A stretch of 64,000 bases of DNA from Prillingera fragicola (GCA_002335605.1 BEDY01000006.1:1364001-1428000), one strand, 5' to 3'. Shown: positions 11,083 through 22,925, numbered from the stretch's first letter. The notes: a model not told the origin generated them from the sequence alone. Translations and numbers: made by a program.

Positions 11083-13838
11083 TTTTGTGTAACGAGCAAG
11101 TGTGGATGTGTAGTGGGAAAACGCGGCTGTTAGCGTGCAAGCGTGTTATATATCGAGAGAACAACGAGTGGCGTGTGCCGGGTAGTGGGTTTGCGGGGGC
11201 CTTGGGGTAAGGAGACCGAGGGGAGTGGGGGAGCAGTGGTGGTGGGCAGGTTGGGCCATACGGACGAGCCCGATTACGCTGGGCCGGTAATCCTACCCGG
11301 CCGCAGCACCCCTTCCGTTGCCCACAGGCTGCGAGTCCAGGCGCAATGCTTTGGCGGCGTGCGGGCAAGCACAGGCAGATGCATTGCATGCATGTTCCGT
11401 GCGGGGTGAACTGGGGGTGTGCCTAGCACCGTGTTGATATGCTGGCAAGGTCCTGTAGGTTTGGAAAATCCAGCTTACGACTACTACTGCAGCCTTCGTT
11501 ACGAAGACTGTAAAGAAATTACAACGTGTCGCTTTCTTCATCTCACTACTACTAATCGCCGTTACATGCTTGCCCCCGCTACAGACGACTATGGGAACTA
11601 ATATCAAGTGACAACCACAACAAGTGTCAGCTGCGCTATTCCACGGCATGCAGCGGCATCACCACTTAGGTCCAAGAGCCCGGGCCGGCGACCCGGCATA
11701 CTCCGAGAATCTGGCCTCTGGCTTACTACATAGTCGACCAACGCCTCGATGTTGTTGTTCCCAAATGCCTCTCAACGGTTTCTGGAGAGCCGCAGACATG
11801 GCCATGACAAACGGAGAGGTGATCCGAGCTAAGACTTCAGATGCCGTATGGGGGACCGGCTGAGCTGCAGCACAGGCAGTCCTGGGACCCGCTTGACAGT
11901 CCTCATGCTCAACGGTTGGCGGGTTGGCATGTCCTGTTCTTCCACTGGATCCATGGCCTCCGGTCACGATAGACTGCTGACCTTGAGGCTTACCCTGTCT
12001 ACACTCATCTTTGACCTTCCAGCGGCTATTTTTCAACCAGGCGACGAGGTAAGTCCCAACGGCACACTGTGTGTGCGAATCCATGATACAACTGCAAACA
12101 CCCACCAGGGACACCGCCAACAAGCATGCACAAGAGAGATGACGTAGAGCTATTTTAAGCCGACTCCAAGTAGCAGCACGAGCACCACTGGGCACAACAG
12201 CAGTGGCGCCGATTCACCGAGCCACTCATTGGCCGCCGATGGCGCCATCTCGCCCACCATCACGAAGCCGCCCACCTACGCTATCACGCAGTCAACGTAC
12301 CGTCACGAACAAGCCAAAACGTTATCACGCACTCGTTACGATGCCGATACTGTTCATCTAGGGGCGTAGCACTCCATCTAGGAACTCGCAAAGGACGCTA
12401 AGATTGACACAAGATGGATTCCAGTAACTGTACGAGAAGATGGAACGCTCGTTTGCAGGGAAGAGCGAGTGCGGGGCCACAGCGACCGTTGAAGTGCCCT
12501 GCGTCAGCGATGGCGCCGCTGACGAGGTTACGCGACCTCCTGGGCGGGGTCGTGTCCCCAGGCAAGGGTGGTCGTTGGGTGCTGTGGGGATGGACGTGTG
12601 GCCGGGAACGACGTTGTGAGTTATTGTTACACGTCGTCGATTCTCGTCACCGGCTTTGACGTCCAGTGCAGTCCTGCATCGAGTCCAGAATTATGCAATC
12701 ACCACCCAGCTCGACATGCACCTTGCACCTAGTGAAGCGAATCGCAAGTTGCCGCGCTATGATCCTCGATGACAAGCACGCCAACAGATCGCCCGTTCGC
12801 ACCGCTCCACCCACGCCTCCTGATACTTTGGGTATCAACACCGAGGCAAACAATTTCAACCAACGTGCTCGATACGCGGGGCGAGAAGCGGCCCCGATGG
12901 TGTGATGCACTCACCCCCACACGTCTTTGGCCATAAGGCTGCGCGGTCCGAACATTCAGGCATGCGTTGTTGGCCACTCCTGGCGATTCCTGTGCGAGCC
13001 GGCAGGGAAATGAGCAGAAAATGCAATAGTAAGGCCAGGTGTCCGGCCACACCGGACAGCACGCGTCGACCGACTAGTCGGGCCCGCCTTGGGACAGGTC
13101 TTTCAGTGGAGAAATTATCGCTGCCAAGCTCGCGTCGCGGTCCCAAGGCGGCACGGACCGCTGAACGAGCGGCTGTACCTCGCAGGGCCACCTCCGTCGT
13201 CCCCATCGTTTGCAGGAGCTCTAGGGGAGGCCGAGTCGTTTGCTGCGGTTAGTGGCTCGAGTCGAGGAGTGGCTGAGGTGAGCAGAGAAATATTTTCCAT
13301 TTTCCCTGGGCGATGTTCCTGGTGCCTGAGTCGGTCGTCTGATACAGATTTTTCAAGACATGTGTCCAAGGTCCGACCCGCATGCCTACACTAAAGGCTA
13401 GAGCATGCAGCATCCCGTGTGCATGCATGAAACTGGGAATGGCGACTGATGGCGAGCATGGCATACGGCTGTGCGAGTTTGGTGACCAACCATTGCAGCA
13501 GAGGACCTGGAATCGGCAGTTGCAAGGCATGCGCACGCGACTAATCTGCCGCCGGGAGGATTCGGTGGCGCGCCTGGCTCGTGGCCCTGACGGCGAGGCC
13601 GCCGAGGCTGTTGGTAAAGCAAAAATCGCTGTCCGGCAAGGCCTTCTGGCCTCTGGGGCACTCTGCCCTTGCACGTTGGCCTGATCGATGGTGCCATCGC
13701 GCAAGAATGTGCTATCTGCGCTGACGTGCCTGCGTGATGACATGGCCAACGGCGGCACGACGAAAAGATACAAAAGTTGAGAGCCTCCACAGCCGATCTT
13801 CCACTACCAACTCCAACTCACTCACTGCAACACCAAAA
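11083..13838. other. 2.75-kb interval without a recognisable gene
   Basis: The longest gene-free stretch of the window, between the aldolase and amino acid transporter genes. The aldolase promoter occupies its left end. Several open frames of 60-180 codons exist on both strands (for example 11659-12195 minus, 13249-13773 minus), but they lack domain-like sequence or consistent splice structure. It may hold a long upstream control region of the transporter, a non-coding RNA or decayed DNA. I cannot decide between these. Confidence 0.4.
11147..11153 (-). promoter_or_regulatory. TATA box of the class II aldolase gene
   Basis: TATATAT lies 65 bases before the aldolase start codon, in the position seen for other genes here. 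Confidence 0.5.
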
Positions 13839-15322
13839 ATGTCCAAGTGGCTCAACGAGAAGCGCCGCGCGCGCAACGGCGATGGAGCCAGCACACCACC
13901 CCTGAAGAAGGAGGGCGAGGAGGACGGCCGCTTCCACGACGCCGTCTTTGGCGAGATCGACCTCGAGGGCAACGGCCCCAACTTTCGTGGTGTCGGTGTC
14001 GGCGGCGCCTTTGTGCTCATGACCAAGGCCAACCTCGGTCTCGGCATCCTTGCCATTCCCACCGTCTTCTCCATTCTTGGCATTGTCCCTGGAATTCTCC
14101 TCATCCTCGGCATCGAGCTCATGCTCGGTTACTGCGCATCCTTCCTCGGCCCGTTCAAGACTCTCCACCCCGAGGTCTACGGTCTCGCTGATGCCGGATT
14201 CGTCTTTGGCGGCCGCATCGGCAAGGAGATTCTCTACACCATCTTCTCGATTTGTGAGTAGCACCTACGTCAGCCAAAAACAGCTACTAACTCTTCTTAG
14301 TCATGGTCTTCTGCACGGCCTCTGCCATTGTCGGTGTCTCGACCTCGCTCAACGCCATGTCGTCTCACGGCGCCTGCACTGCCATCTTCACCTTTGTCGC
14401 CGCCATCATGGGCTTCCTCTTCTCGTCGATCCGCACTCTTTCCAAAGTCTCATGGGTCGGATGGGTCGGAATCGCCTCGATCGTCATCGCCGTCGTCACC
14501 CTGACCGTCTCGGTCGGCGTCCAGGACCGCCCCTCGGCCGCCCCTCAGCACACTGACTGGGACAAGGGATTCGTTGTCGTTGCCAAGCCCACTTTCGTCC
14601 AGGCCATGGGCTGCATCAACACCATTCTCTTCTCGTCCTCGGCCACGCCCATGTACTTTGGTGTTGTTTCCGAGATGCGCAACCCCAAGCAGTACAAGTA
14701 CGCGCTCGGCTGCTCGCTGTCCTTCATCACCCTGATCTACCTCGTCCTCGGATCGATCGTGTACCACTTCTGCGGTATCTACGTCTCGTCGCCTGCTCTT
14801 GGCTCGGCAGGCTTCCTCATGAAGAAGATCTGCTACGGCCTTGCCTTCCCCGGCCTCCTCGCCTCGCTCACCATCTTCAACCACATCAGCGCCAAGCACA
14901 TCTTTGTCCGCGTCCTCGCCGGCAGCCACCACCTCTCGCACAACACCTTTGTGCACTGGGCCACCTGGCTCGGCTGCACCTTTGGCTCGATCGTCGCCGC
15001 CTACATTATTGGCTCGGCCATCCCCATCTTTGGCTCCCTCATCGGCCTGATCGGCGCCCTCATGTGCCCCGCCGTCGCCATCATCCCCGAGATCTGCATG
15101 TGGTACCACGACAACTGGAGCTGGGCACAGTGGCGTACCCCCGCCGCTCTCGGCAAGATCAAGATGACCATGGCCATGCTCAACATCTTCTTGCTGCTCG
15201 TGGCCGCCCTCTTCACTGTCGGCGGCACCTACGCTGCCGTCATTGACCTCATCAACACCAGCGTCGACGGCGGACCCTGGACCTGCAACAACAACTCGGG
15301 TCCTTGGGAGGCTGCCGACTAA
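13839..15322 (+). CDS. Amino acid/auxin permease (AAAP) family transporter
   Basis: Multi-spanning plasma-membrane or vacuolar amino acid transporter. Exons 13839-14253 and 14301-15322 give 478 residues; the intron (GTGAGT to CTTAG, branch CTAAC) splits an Ile-Phe junction in frame. After a short basic, Lys/Glu-rich cytosolic N-terminus comes FVLMTKANLGLGILAIPTVF, which matches the first-helix signature of the SLC32/36/38-like family. About eleven hydrophobic segments follow. The C-terminus is short. Fungal relatives (Mtr-type) take up neutral and aromatic amino acids with protons. The substrate cannot be read from the sequence. The start ATG follows an A-rich context (CCAAAAATG). Confidence 0.88.
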
Positions 15323-15951
15323 GGCGTGTGCTTTGTATAGAGCTTTTCCATCAACTGGATATTATGTGTGTATCATAGATTACTAGATTAGAACATTATT
15401 GCATGGGTTAATCATTTCCACCAAACGTTGCACGCGTGCTATGCCTGTTACGCGGGGTACTGATACGAGGCGATGCCCATCTACATGACGATCATCGCCT
15501 GATGATGACTGGACGGGACCAGCCAAGGAACTCAAGCCAGCCCAGACTTGGCGTCGACCCCGCCTTTGGATCATCCAGCGATACAGGCCACAGCAATGGC
15601 ACAAGTGGATTGTGCATGAATTACCTCTTTGGGTACCGGAGACTTGGCTCATGTTTCATAAAGCCTCTACCGCAGTGTTCAAGTCTCCGTCTCCATCAAA
15701 TAGCTTGACCGCCCAACTGCCCGCTCTCAAGCAGGCGGTGTGCTGATGCGCGGGAAGGAGATATGAGGCCGAGATCATGATCGCTTCGCCATGTGGTTCT
15801 GCGTTGAGGTGCTGTCCAGCGTCTCGGCGAGTTTGCTTTGCTGGTACAGTGGTACTTAAACGACGCGATGAACGTTTATTGACTCACCACACTCGGTACC
15901 CGACCTCGACTGTGCAAATACTCTTTGCACTTGCCAACTCATCGTCGCATC
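15323..15951. other. Intergenic interval
   Basis: 3' flank of the amino acid transporter and promoter of the first seven-helix gene. A TTAAAC at about 15855 is a possible weak TATA element. No gene or repeat is seen. Confidence 0.4.
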
Positions 15952-16915
15952 ATGGCGACAGTTCATTCTTCCTCTTCTGGCTTTTATGGCGGAGAAGGCA
16001 GCAGCACCCCCTACAGCAGCGACGATGTGGAAAAGACCGCGAAGACGGTCTACGTCATGACTCTGGGCATCACCATCGGATTCACTGTTCTCTATGCCGG
16101 GTTCTTTGTTGGCCTCATCATTCGCAGGGTGCGATCCGTAAAGAGGGTGACAATCTACAACTATTTGATTGCCGGAGCATTTTGTGAGTCGCCGACGCGC
16201 AGAGTCGTGACTGAACTTTGCAGTCCGTTTTGCCTCCTACGCCCTCTCGATTATCGTCATGACGATCCCTCTCTCCAAAGTAAGCATTGTGCTGGTTGCA
16301 TGTTCCACCTTCTTCTACTATGTCACGACCTTTTGCGTCGCCGAGGCCGCGGTCGAGACAATCTTCAACTGGAACGACTCGGCACCCAACCCCGCGTCGG
16401 TGGCTCACGGCTACCGCCACTCCAAGAGTCGCCGCGCGGCCAACATTGCTCGCCACATCTGTTTCAGTCTCGCTCTCCTCTTTGGCTTGGTCAGTGTGTT
16501 CTTCGGCCTCGCCGCCATCCCCGCCGTTTTCATCTTCATCGTCACCGGCATTACCGTGATCATCAGCGCCCTTGTCGTCCTTCGCCGTCGCCGTGAGGGC
16601 TGGGCAGTCGAGGGTGGAATTGCCATGACGATCCTTCTCGTCGTCTACGGCCTCTGGCTCATGGGCGTCGGATCATACCATGCCATTCACATGTTCAAAG
16701 GCACAAGATCAATACTTGGAATCAGGGCCATCTTTGCCTATATTCTCCTTGGGCAGGACTTGGTCCTCTTCCTGTTCACCATCCTCATGCGTATTGAGAA
16801 CATGGACAACCCTAGGCTCATTGGCCGCAAGCGTAGTGCCCACGAGAAGCAGCAGGACCTCCAGAGGGCCGCACTCATTGGTACCTACCACGCGGAAGTT
16901 CCTTACAACAGGTAG
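15952..16915 (+). CDS. Seven-helix membrane protein of unknown function, copy 1
   Basis: Exons 15952-16183 and 16224-16915 give 307 residues. Seven hydrophobic segments can be counted: YVMTLGITIGFTVLYAGFF, FASYALSIIVMTI, IVLVACSTFFYYVTTF, ICFSLALLFGLVSVFF, AVFIFIVTGITVIISAL, ILLVVYGLWLMGVG and FAYILLGQDLVLFLFTIL. The only intron falls inside IYNYLIAGAF, exactly where it does in the neighbour at 17820. Other shared features are NWNDSAPNPAS and ENMDNPRLI. The topology recalls fungal seven-helix families such as RTA1-like or DUF7702-like proteins, but I cannot assign it. The ATG at 15952 is chosen as the first ATG of the frame. Confidence 0.75.
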
Positions 16916-17819
16916 ACGTAGATGCGTAGAAAAGAAGACGGTAGCCAAAATCCATCTTGTACAGTACCAGCAAGCTACACATGTATCCGTTCTTTCATGC
17001 ACCAAACATTCGGTCTCGGTGGCAGTGGCAGTCGACGTCGACTGCCTCGTGGCCGACCCGAGATACTCCGCCCACTGGGCGTGACGCGTGTGTGCACCGG
17101 TCTGGACGGCTTACCGTGTACATGACTGGTGTTAACGATGGAAGACTACTGTCTTGAGGCAGAGGACGCCACGACGCGGAGCCATTCTAACTCGAGCCCT
17201 CCCTATGCCATGTCCCACACCTTCACTCGACCAGTTGATTTCTTGTCACTCCATCTGTCAACCTGAGACAGACGCCTTGGAGCCATTGACACCTCTCACC
17301 AGGACTCCTTAGAGACTGTACACGGTGCTTGCAGCCCGACGACAGGGTTCCCACAGTCTTTCACCTCTATCTCACCACTCGCAGGGACAGGGCCATCGGC
17401 CTACAGAACCATGTCCTTGCCATACAGACAACCCAGACATACACCGTGACCTCTGGCTGCCAGCACGCATTGTTTCCTCGTTCTCCAACTTGGACTACTG
17501 AGGGGCGGCCAACGCCACCGTCCGCCACCAGAGCACGGTGCTACAATGCTTGTCCCTCCTTGGCCGTCAAGGCTGGCCCGTGCTCTAGCACTGCAATATG
17601 CTGAAGAGGCAGATGGCTGTGCTTTGCTTGTGTTACTGTTGACAGCTCACAATACCCCACACTCGTTTGATATCGGCCTCCGGCCACAACTGTCTAGGCC
17701 TTGGCGGCTTCACCCTCTACGTCCTCCCCAACAGAGTCCCTTTATCTTCTCGTAATACCTATACATCCCTTCGTACTTCTGGTTCACCTTCTTCTGGCAG
17801 CCAACACGATAAGCGTACC
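16916..17819. other. Gene-free interval between the tandem seven-helix genes
   Basis: About 900 bases, presumed promoter of copy 2. No remnant of a third copy was recognised by eye, and no repeat of note. Confidence 0.35.
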
Positions 17820-18802
17820 ATGGAGGTGTATCCGCCTGAAGCGCAAAACTTCCACAGAGGCCTCGCCGATGGCCAGCTCAGCCGAGGATGGAGCATTGCA
17901 CTCACAGTGATATACTGTCTCTTCTTTATCGCCCTCATCTTTCGTCGCGTCTACGCCACCGAACGCGTCAAGATTTACAACTATCTTATAGCAGGAGCCT
18001 TCTGTAGGCCTTAACCCAAGACCGAGCTAACCTCACAGTCCGTGGCTTCTGCTTTGCCTGCCGCCTAGCAACATCCTACATCAACTACACCTGGATAACA
18101 ATCTTCTTCACGATCGCCTACATCTTCTTCCCCGTCACCTCCTTTCTCATCGCCCAAGCGGGCCTTGAAATCTGTTATGACTGGCACGACTCGGTCCCAC
18201 ACCCCGCCTCGGCACCAGACTACAAGAGACCGCCCATGCGCATCCTTGGCAGTATCGTGCGGCACATTGTGCTCAGCATTGCCATGCTGGTCGGCATGGC
18301 GAATGTCGGGACTAGGGCCTACGTGCCCATCGGGTGGTACACGGTCGTCGTGTGGGCGCTCACGGGTGTGATCATCGCTGTAGCCGGCATCATGCTCCGC
18401 CGCATGCGCATGGGTATCGCGGACGGCGTGACGGTGCAGCTCGGCATGGTCGTTGTGTGTATTCTCTACGCGGTGTGCCTGGCCATGCACGCGCTCTTCA
18501 ACGCATTTCTCGCCCTCGGCAGGCGTCAGAGCAGGGACTACTGGAACTCGACGCCACTACTCGAGTGGGGCGTGCTCGTCATGCTCGTCCTTCCCGACTT
18601 GCTCGTCTTTCTGCCAATGCTGGTGCTCAACTTTGAGAACATGGACAGGCCACGCTTGATCACTTCCAAGGACAAGCCGGAGCCGGAGCCGGAGCCTGAG
18701 GCTGAGGCTGAGGCTCCGCCTGCAGACCTGGGTGACGCTCCGTCTGCTGAGCATGGCCGTTTCATCTCCTTCTTTGGCAAGCGCGCTACTAGTGCCGTGT
18801 GA
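17820..18802 (+). CDS. Seven-helix membrane protein of unknown function, copy 2
   Basis: Exons 17820-18003 and 18039-18802 give 315 residues. It is a diverged tandem paralogue of the gene at 15952. It shares IYNYLIAGAF with the intron at the same codon and phase, DWHDSVPHPAS and ENMDRPRLI, and has the same number of hydrophobic segments. Copy 2 lacks the Ser-rich N-terminal tail of copy 1. Instead it has a cytosolic C-terminal tail with an acidic run of Glu-Pro and Glu-Ala pairs (about residues 285-300) and FISFFGKRATSAV at the end. The tails may therefore interact with different partners. Function unknown; receptor-like topology is an inference from helix count only. Confidence 0.75.
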
Positions 18803-19175
18803 GCATGGGTTTCAGCAGTACATACCTTGGTTTATAGTTACATTCATTCTGTTTCACGGGTGTTCAGTATAATCTTGTAAAGAGTTGCGGGGTTAATGGG
18901 GATCAGCGGGGGCGCAGTGTATGATCTGCACCATGCTGGGTCAACTGGCAAATGGCTCATGTGAGAGAGGTGGTCAACAATCATGGCTGCAGCCCGGGTT
19001 AGGACCCATGCGCAACACGATAAACGTTGCAAGAGAGAGTGGACATCGTGAACAAGTGGCAGTTGGCTGAACATGGTTCCCTTGGCAGGCACGGCGGCCA
19101 TGTCATCCCGTTCCGTCGATCACCCAGGCTGCTCATCATCATCATCGCCTTCCATCTGTACTCTTCCTCACCACC
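18803..19175. other. Short intergenic interval
   Basis: 3' flank of seven-helix copy 2 and promoter of the repeat protein. No feature recognised. Confidence 0.35.
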
Positions 19176-20423
19176 ATGGGACTGTTCCATCGACACAGCA
19201 ATGACCACCACTCGACCAAGGACGGAGCGAAGCACGGCGCACATGATGCCGCGCCAGCACCAGACTCGGCTCACCCTCCGACGACCGGATTGCAACGCGG
19301 CCCACCCCACCCCATCGACCCGCCCTCCGGCGTCAACATCGGGCACGGCGCACCTGTCATAGGCACACCAGGCAGCAGCGCAGCTCCTCACCCTGCGGCC
19401 AAGAAAGCCTCCTCAGAGCACTCCTCTGACGCACACTCCACAACCTCCACGTCACCGACCACAGCTCCCTCAGTCGCATCCACCACCAACCGCGGACCCA
19501 TCCGCGTAGGCGTCCCGGGAGGCATCACCGGCCACAAACCCCAGCCCATCATGCCATATGGCGACAAGCAGATTGGCTTTGGCGCGCCGCGGATCGGCGT
19601 GCCAGGCAGCAGCACGGGTGTGACGCCGCATGTCGTTGGCGCGACACCTGCCGGGGAGAAGGGGAGCATCCAGCGCGGTGCGCCGGTGCCTATCGAGCTG
19701 CCTGCGCGTGTGAGGAGTGATGCGCCGCTCATCAACGACCCGGGGAGTGGTGAGGGTATCACGCCGCATGCTGCTGCTGCCACTGCGAAGCCCAGGGAGA
19801 AGAAGGCCAACATTATGCGCGGCAAGCCCCAACCTATCCACCTTCCTGAAGGTGATGGCCATGCGTCATTGATTGGCGAGCAGAGTGACGGCGCCAACCC
19901 GCATGTAGCTGGCGAACACTCTGGGTCAAAGCCCGCGGGGGACAAGACAGGCATCCAGCGCGGCGCACCAGTCGAGATCGAGCTGCCTGCCCGAGTCCGC
20001 AGCAACGCACCGCTCATCGGCGTGCCCGGAGCCAGCCACAGTATCAAGCCGACAGAGGCAGGCACGTCTGAGCCTTCCCCCGCCGCCAGCTCACATAGTG
20101 GGATCCAGCGTGGCGCCCCGGTCGAGATCGAGCCTCCACACGGCAAGATGAGTGGCGGACCGCTCATCGACGCCCCAGCAGGCGTCACACCACTGGTCGC
20201 CAAAGACTCTGCTACGACGGGCACAGCGGCGCCGGCAGCCAACCTGCAGCGCGGCCCTCCTATCCCCATTGACGGGCCTGTGCGCGCGTCTGCGGCCGGA
20301 GCACCTCTTATCGGTGAGCCGGGGAGCGCGGGCTCGGTGGTACCAGTAGTGAGCGGGGGTGGGGCGGCTCAGAATGTACCATTGCGCGGTGGTGGGACCG
20401 GAGCGGCCGGCAGCGAGCTGTAG
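19176..20423 (+). CDS. Disordered protein of about seven 47-residue repeats
   Basis: Single exon, 415 residues, starting at an ATG in good context (CACCACCATGG). The sequence is rich in Gly, Pro, Ala and Ser, with no hydrophobic core, signal peptide or membrane segment. It contains a repeat with two conserved parts: a first half like IQRGAPVPIELP and, about 18 residues later, a second half like APLIGVPGSS. First halves begin at residues 39, 119, 165, 213, 260, 310 and 357, so the period is about 46-50 residues except for the first gap of 80. The N-terminus is His-rich (MGLFHRHSNDHH). I recognise no family; it may be a Trichosporonales-specific structural, cell-wall or stress protein. Its independence from the adjacent seven-helix genes is unknown. 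Confidence 0.7.
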   Translation: MGLFHRHSNDHHSTKDGAKHGAHDAAPAPDSAHPPTTGLQRGPPHPIDPPSGVNIGHGAPVIGTPGSSAAPHPAAKKASSEHSSDAHSTTSTSPTTAPSVASTTNRGPIRVGVPGGITGHKPQPIMPYGDKQIGFGAPRIGVPGSSTGVTPHVVGATPAGEKGSIQRGAPVPIELPARVRSDAPLINDPGSGEGITPHAAAATAKPREKKANIMRGKPQPIHLPEGDGHASLIGEQSDGANPHVAGEHSGSKPAGDKTGIQRGAPVEIELPARVRSNAPLIGVPGASHSIKPTEAGTSEPSPAASSHSGIQRGAPVEIEPPHGKMSGGPLIDAPAGVTPLVAKDSATTGTAAPAANLQRGPPIPIDGPVRASAAGAPLIGEPGSAGSVVPVVSGGGAAQNVPLRGGGTGAAGSEL

Positions 20424-20831
20424 AGAGACCCCATTGTTGGTAGACAAGAAGGACATACATGCAGGAGCGTACATTGTATTGTGGTTTGGGTGCATGCTTA
20501 CACGCGCATGTGTCCTTGCATTGCGGCGAACGCTGGCAGGAGGGCAGCACCGCCAGGGTGTTAAGTACCACCAGCAGCAGCAGATGCAGATCAACCTCAC
20601 TGCCATGAAAGGCAGCGGTCTCCCGTGCCCGATCTGCATGCATGCGATGGGCGGATGTGACTACTACAGTGCGTGCGGTGGTGCATGACCGCCATCGACG
20701 TGCCTGGTTGACGCGTCTCGTGCATGGCTCGGTCCGCAATGTTCGTGTCCTGAGACTCTTGGCATTGGGCTTCGACATGGGTACATCTACATGGACGTCT
20801 GTAACGTCCTCTTGCATCTGTACAACTCACA
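20424..20831. other. Short intergenic interval
   Basis: 3' flank of the repeat protein and promoter of the AAA+ ATPase. It contains a TGCATGCATG run at about 20636. No gene seen. Confidence 0.35.
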
Positions 20832-22862
20832 ATGGTCACCCAGAATGCCCCCACGTCCACTCCCAACTCGCCCACCGAGAGCGAGGCTCCCATCGCGCCA
20901 GTGGCATACCGGCACCTCTTCATAACCCACCGCCAGAGCGAGACCCCGGACGCGCCCACGACAGTCTTCTACGAGATCAAGGACGAGGGCCTCCGGGAGG
21001 TCCTCCGCCCGACCTGGCCGTACCAGGAGGGCTGGAAGAAGACCCCGCGGGGCGTGCGTGTCGCTGACTTGAGCCTTTGCTGACGAGAGACAGATTGCCG
21101 CGCACCTCGTCTGGCCGCATCTCGATGAGATCGAGGGCATGGCTGCCGACGAGTCGGAACAGACCGAAGAAGCCGTCAAGACGTTTGTCAAGGTCGCGCG
21201 CCGTGACTTTTCAGACGAGTGAGTGCAGCTGCGCATATGCATGCTGACACGGACCAGGACGGCAAAGATTAAAGATGCAAAGCTCGACGGCTACCTCCCT
21301 CACAACCTCCTGTGGTCAGAGTTTGCGATCGGCAACGACGTGCAAGTCAAGGACGAGCATGGCGCCGACGTGGCGTTCCGGGTCACGTCCTGGACCTATC
21401 TCCCGCGCCGCGACCGGCCCATCACCGAGGTACTCCTCCTCAAGGGATACAGCTACCAATGGGTCGGTGGCAGCGACTATGAGCGCGTCCCCGTGGAACA
21501 CTCTATCAAGAAGTACACTGGCTCGTTGCCGCTTCTGCAGCTCGACGCGCTGAGGGTCGACAGCAAGTTGCGTGCTGCCCTCCAGAGCCGCGCAGACGAG
21601 TACGTCGCGGCTGTCGAGCAGCAGGTCGCCGATGGGCAGATTGCGTATGGCGCCAAGGAGGGGTTTTATCCCCGGTGTGTCGACGAGTTGGTGCTGGGCT
21701 GTACTGAGCCGTTTGGGGACAATGTACGCGCTCCGCGGGGTGGATTTGCGGTGCTCGACCCGGCTGGGTTTGCCGCCGCGCAGCCCGAGGAGGACGAGGA
21801 CAAGCCCCAGGCTGCGTAAGTCTGAGCCGCGACGACGCTGACAGACAGGCCCGCAGGCAAGGTTCCCTTGCCCGACGATGCAACCCACCTCCTCCCGGCC
21901 CGCATCCCCGGCTACTCGCTGACTGCCCGCGTGAGTCCGCTCTTGCTGCCTAGCTGACGGCCCAGTGCTGGGCAGAGTTTCCCGTCGCAGGCCTCACGGA
22001 CGTCGACTACCCGCTGCGGCCGCTCCAGGAGCTCGCCGTCTCCAAACGCCAGTGTGAGGTCATGGAGGCGCTGGTTAACAAGCAAAAGAGGGACCAGGGG
22101 TCGCTCGTCGTCGGGCTCGTTGGGCGGAGCGGGACAGGAAAGGTGCGCCTGCTCAGCTTGGACTTGGGAAGACGCTGACGCCTCAGACCCGAATGGCAGT
22201 TGCTACGGCGCACACCCGCAAGATGCCGCTGTATGCCATCAGCGCCGCTGACCTGGGCGCTACTGCTCAGGAGCTGCGTACCGCAATCAAGACTGTCCTC
22301 GCGGTAAGTCCACCGGCGCAGCTATTACTAACGTCCAGCGCGTGCGCAAGTGGAATGCGGTCCTGCTAATCGACGACATTGACCATGTTCTCTGCCGCGA
22401 CAGGGGAATGCGCCGCGACCGTGTCCCCGTCGAGTCTGCCCGCCGCGCCGAAGCACTCCTACAGCGTACGCGTCTACACCCACCCAAGAGCTGACCGCAG
22501 TCCTCGAGATGCACACCGGCATCGTACTCCTGTCCTCCAGCTTCAACGAGGGCATCGACGCGCCCCTCGCCGCCCGCCTCACCGTGGCACTCCACCTAGC
22601 GTATCCGGACGAGTACATGCGCTGCACCCTGTGGCGCAACGCCATCAAGAAAGTGCTCCCGGCTGGCGGGGCCGGTAAGAGGTCCCTCCTGCCGACCGTG
22701 GATGCCGAGCACTTTGCGCGCCGGCCCATGACCGCGCGCGAGATTGAGCAGGCGCTCGCGGCCGCGGTGGCTGTCGGGGAGGAGGAGAACGTCAAGGTCG
22801 ATACAGAGTTGGTGCAGAAGGTTGTTAGTGCTTTAGGGGAGGTGGACCCGAGGCAGAGGTAG
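20832..22862 (+). CDS. AAA+ ATPase with DUF7025-like N-terminal domain
   Basis: Multi-exon gene. The N-terminal half (FYEIKDEGLREVLRPTWP, then HNLLWSEFAIGNDVQV and TEVLLLKGYSYQWVG) resembles the DUF7025 region found before the ATPase module in a large fungal AAA+ family. The ATPase module has a Walker A GLVGRSGTGKT, split by an intron right after GTGK. The Walker B is AVLLIDDIDHVL, in which the catalytic Glu of the usual DE is Asp. There is a sensor-like GIVLLSSSFNEGID and, near the end, ARRPMTAREIEQAL in the small helical domain. At least seven introns are visible. The role of this family is unknown; relatives are thought to be remodelling ATPases. The start at 20832 is the first ATG with a CACAATGG context. 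Confidence 0.8.
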
Positions 22863-22899
22863 TATGGGTTGGGCCATGGGATGTAGCTGGGAAGGTCAT

Positions 22900-22925
22900 G
22901 CAAGGCTGCCACGCAAGGCTGCCAC
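22900..22925. repeat. Perfect 13-bp tandem duplication
   Basis: GCAAGGCTGCCAC occurs twice without spacing, 37 bases after the stop codon of the AAA+ ATPase gene, in its 3' flank. Confidence 0.9.

Noticed and set aside
11659..12195. 178-codon minus-strand open frame in the long empty interval
   Set aside because: Amino-acid composition is random-like, and no homologous motif or promoter element was found.
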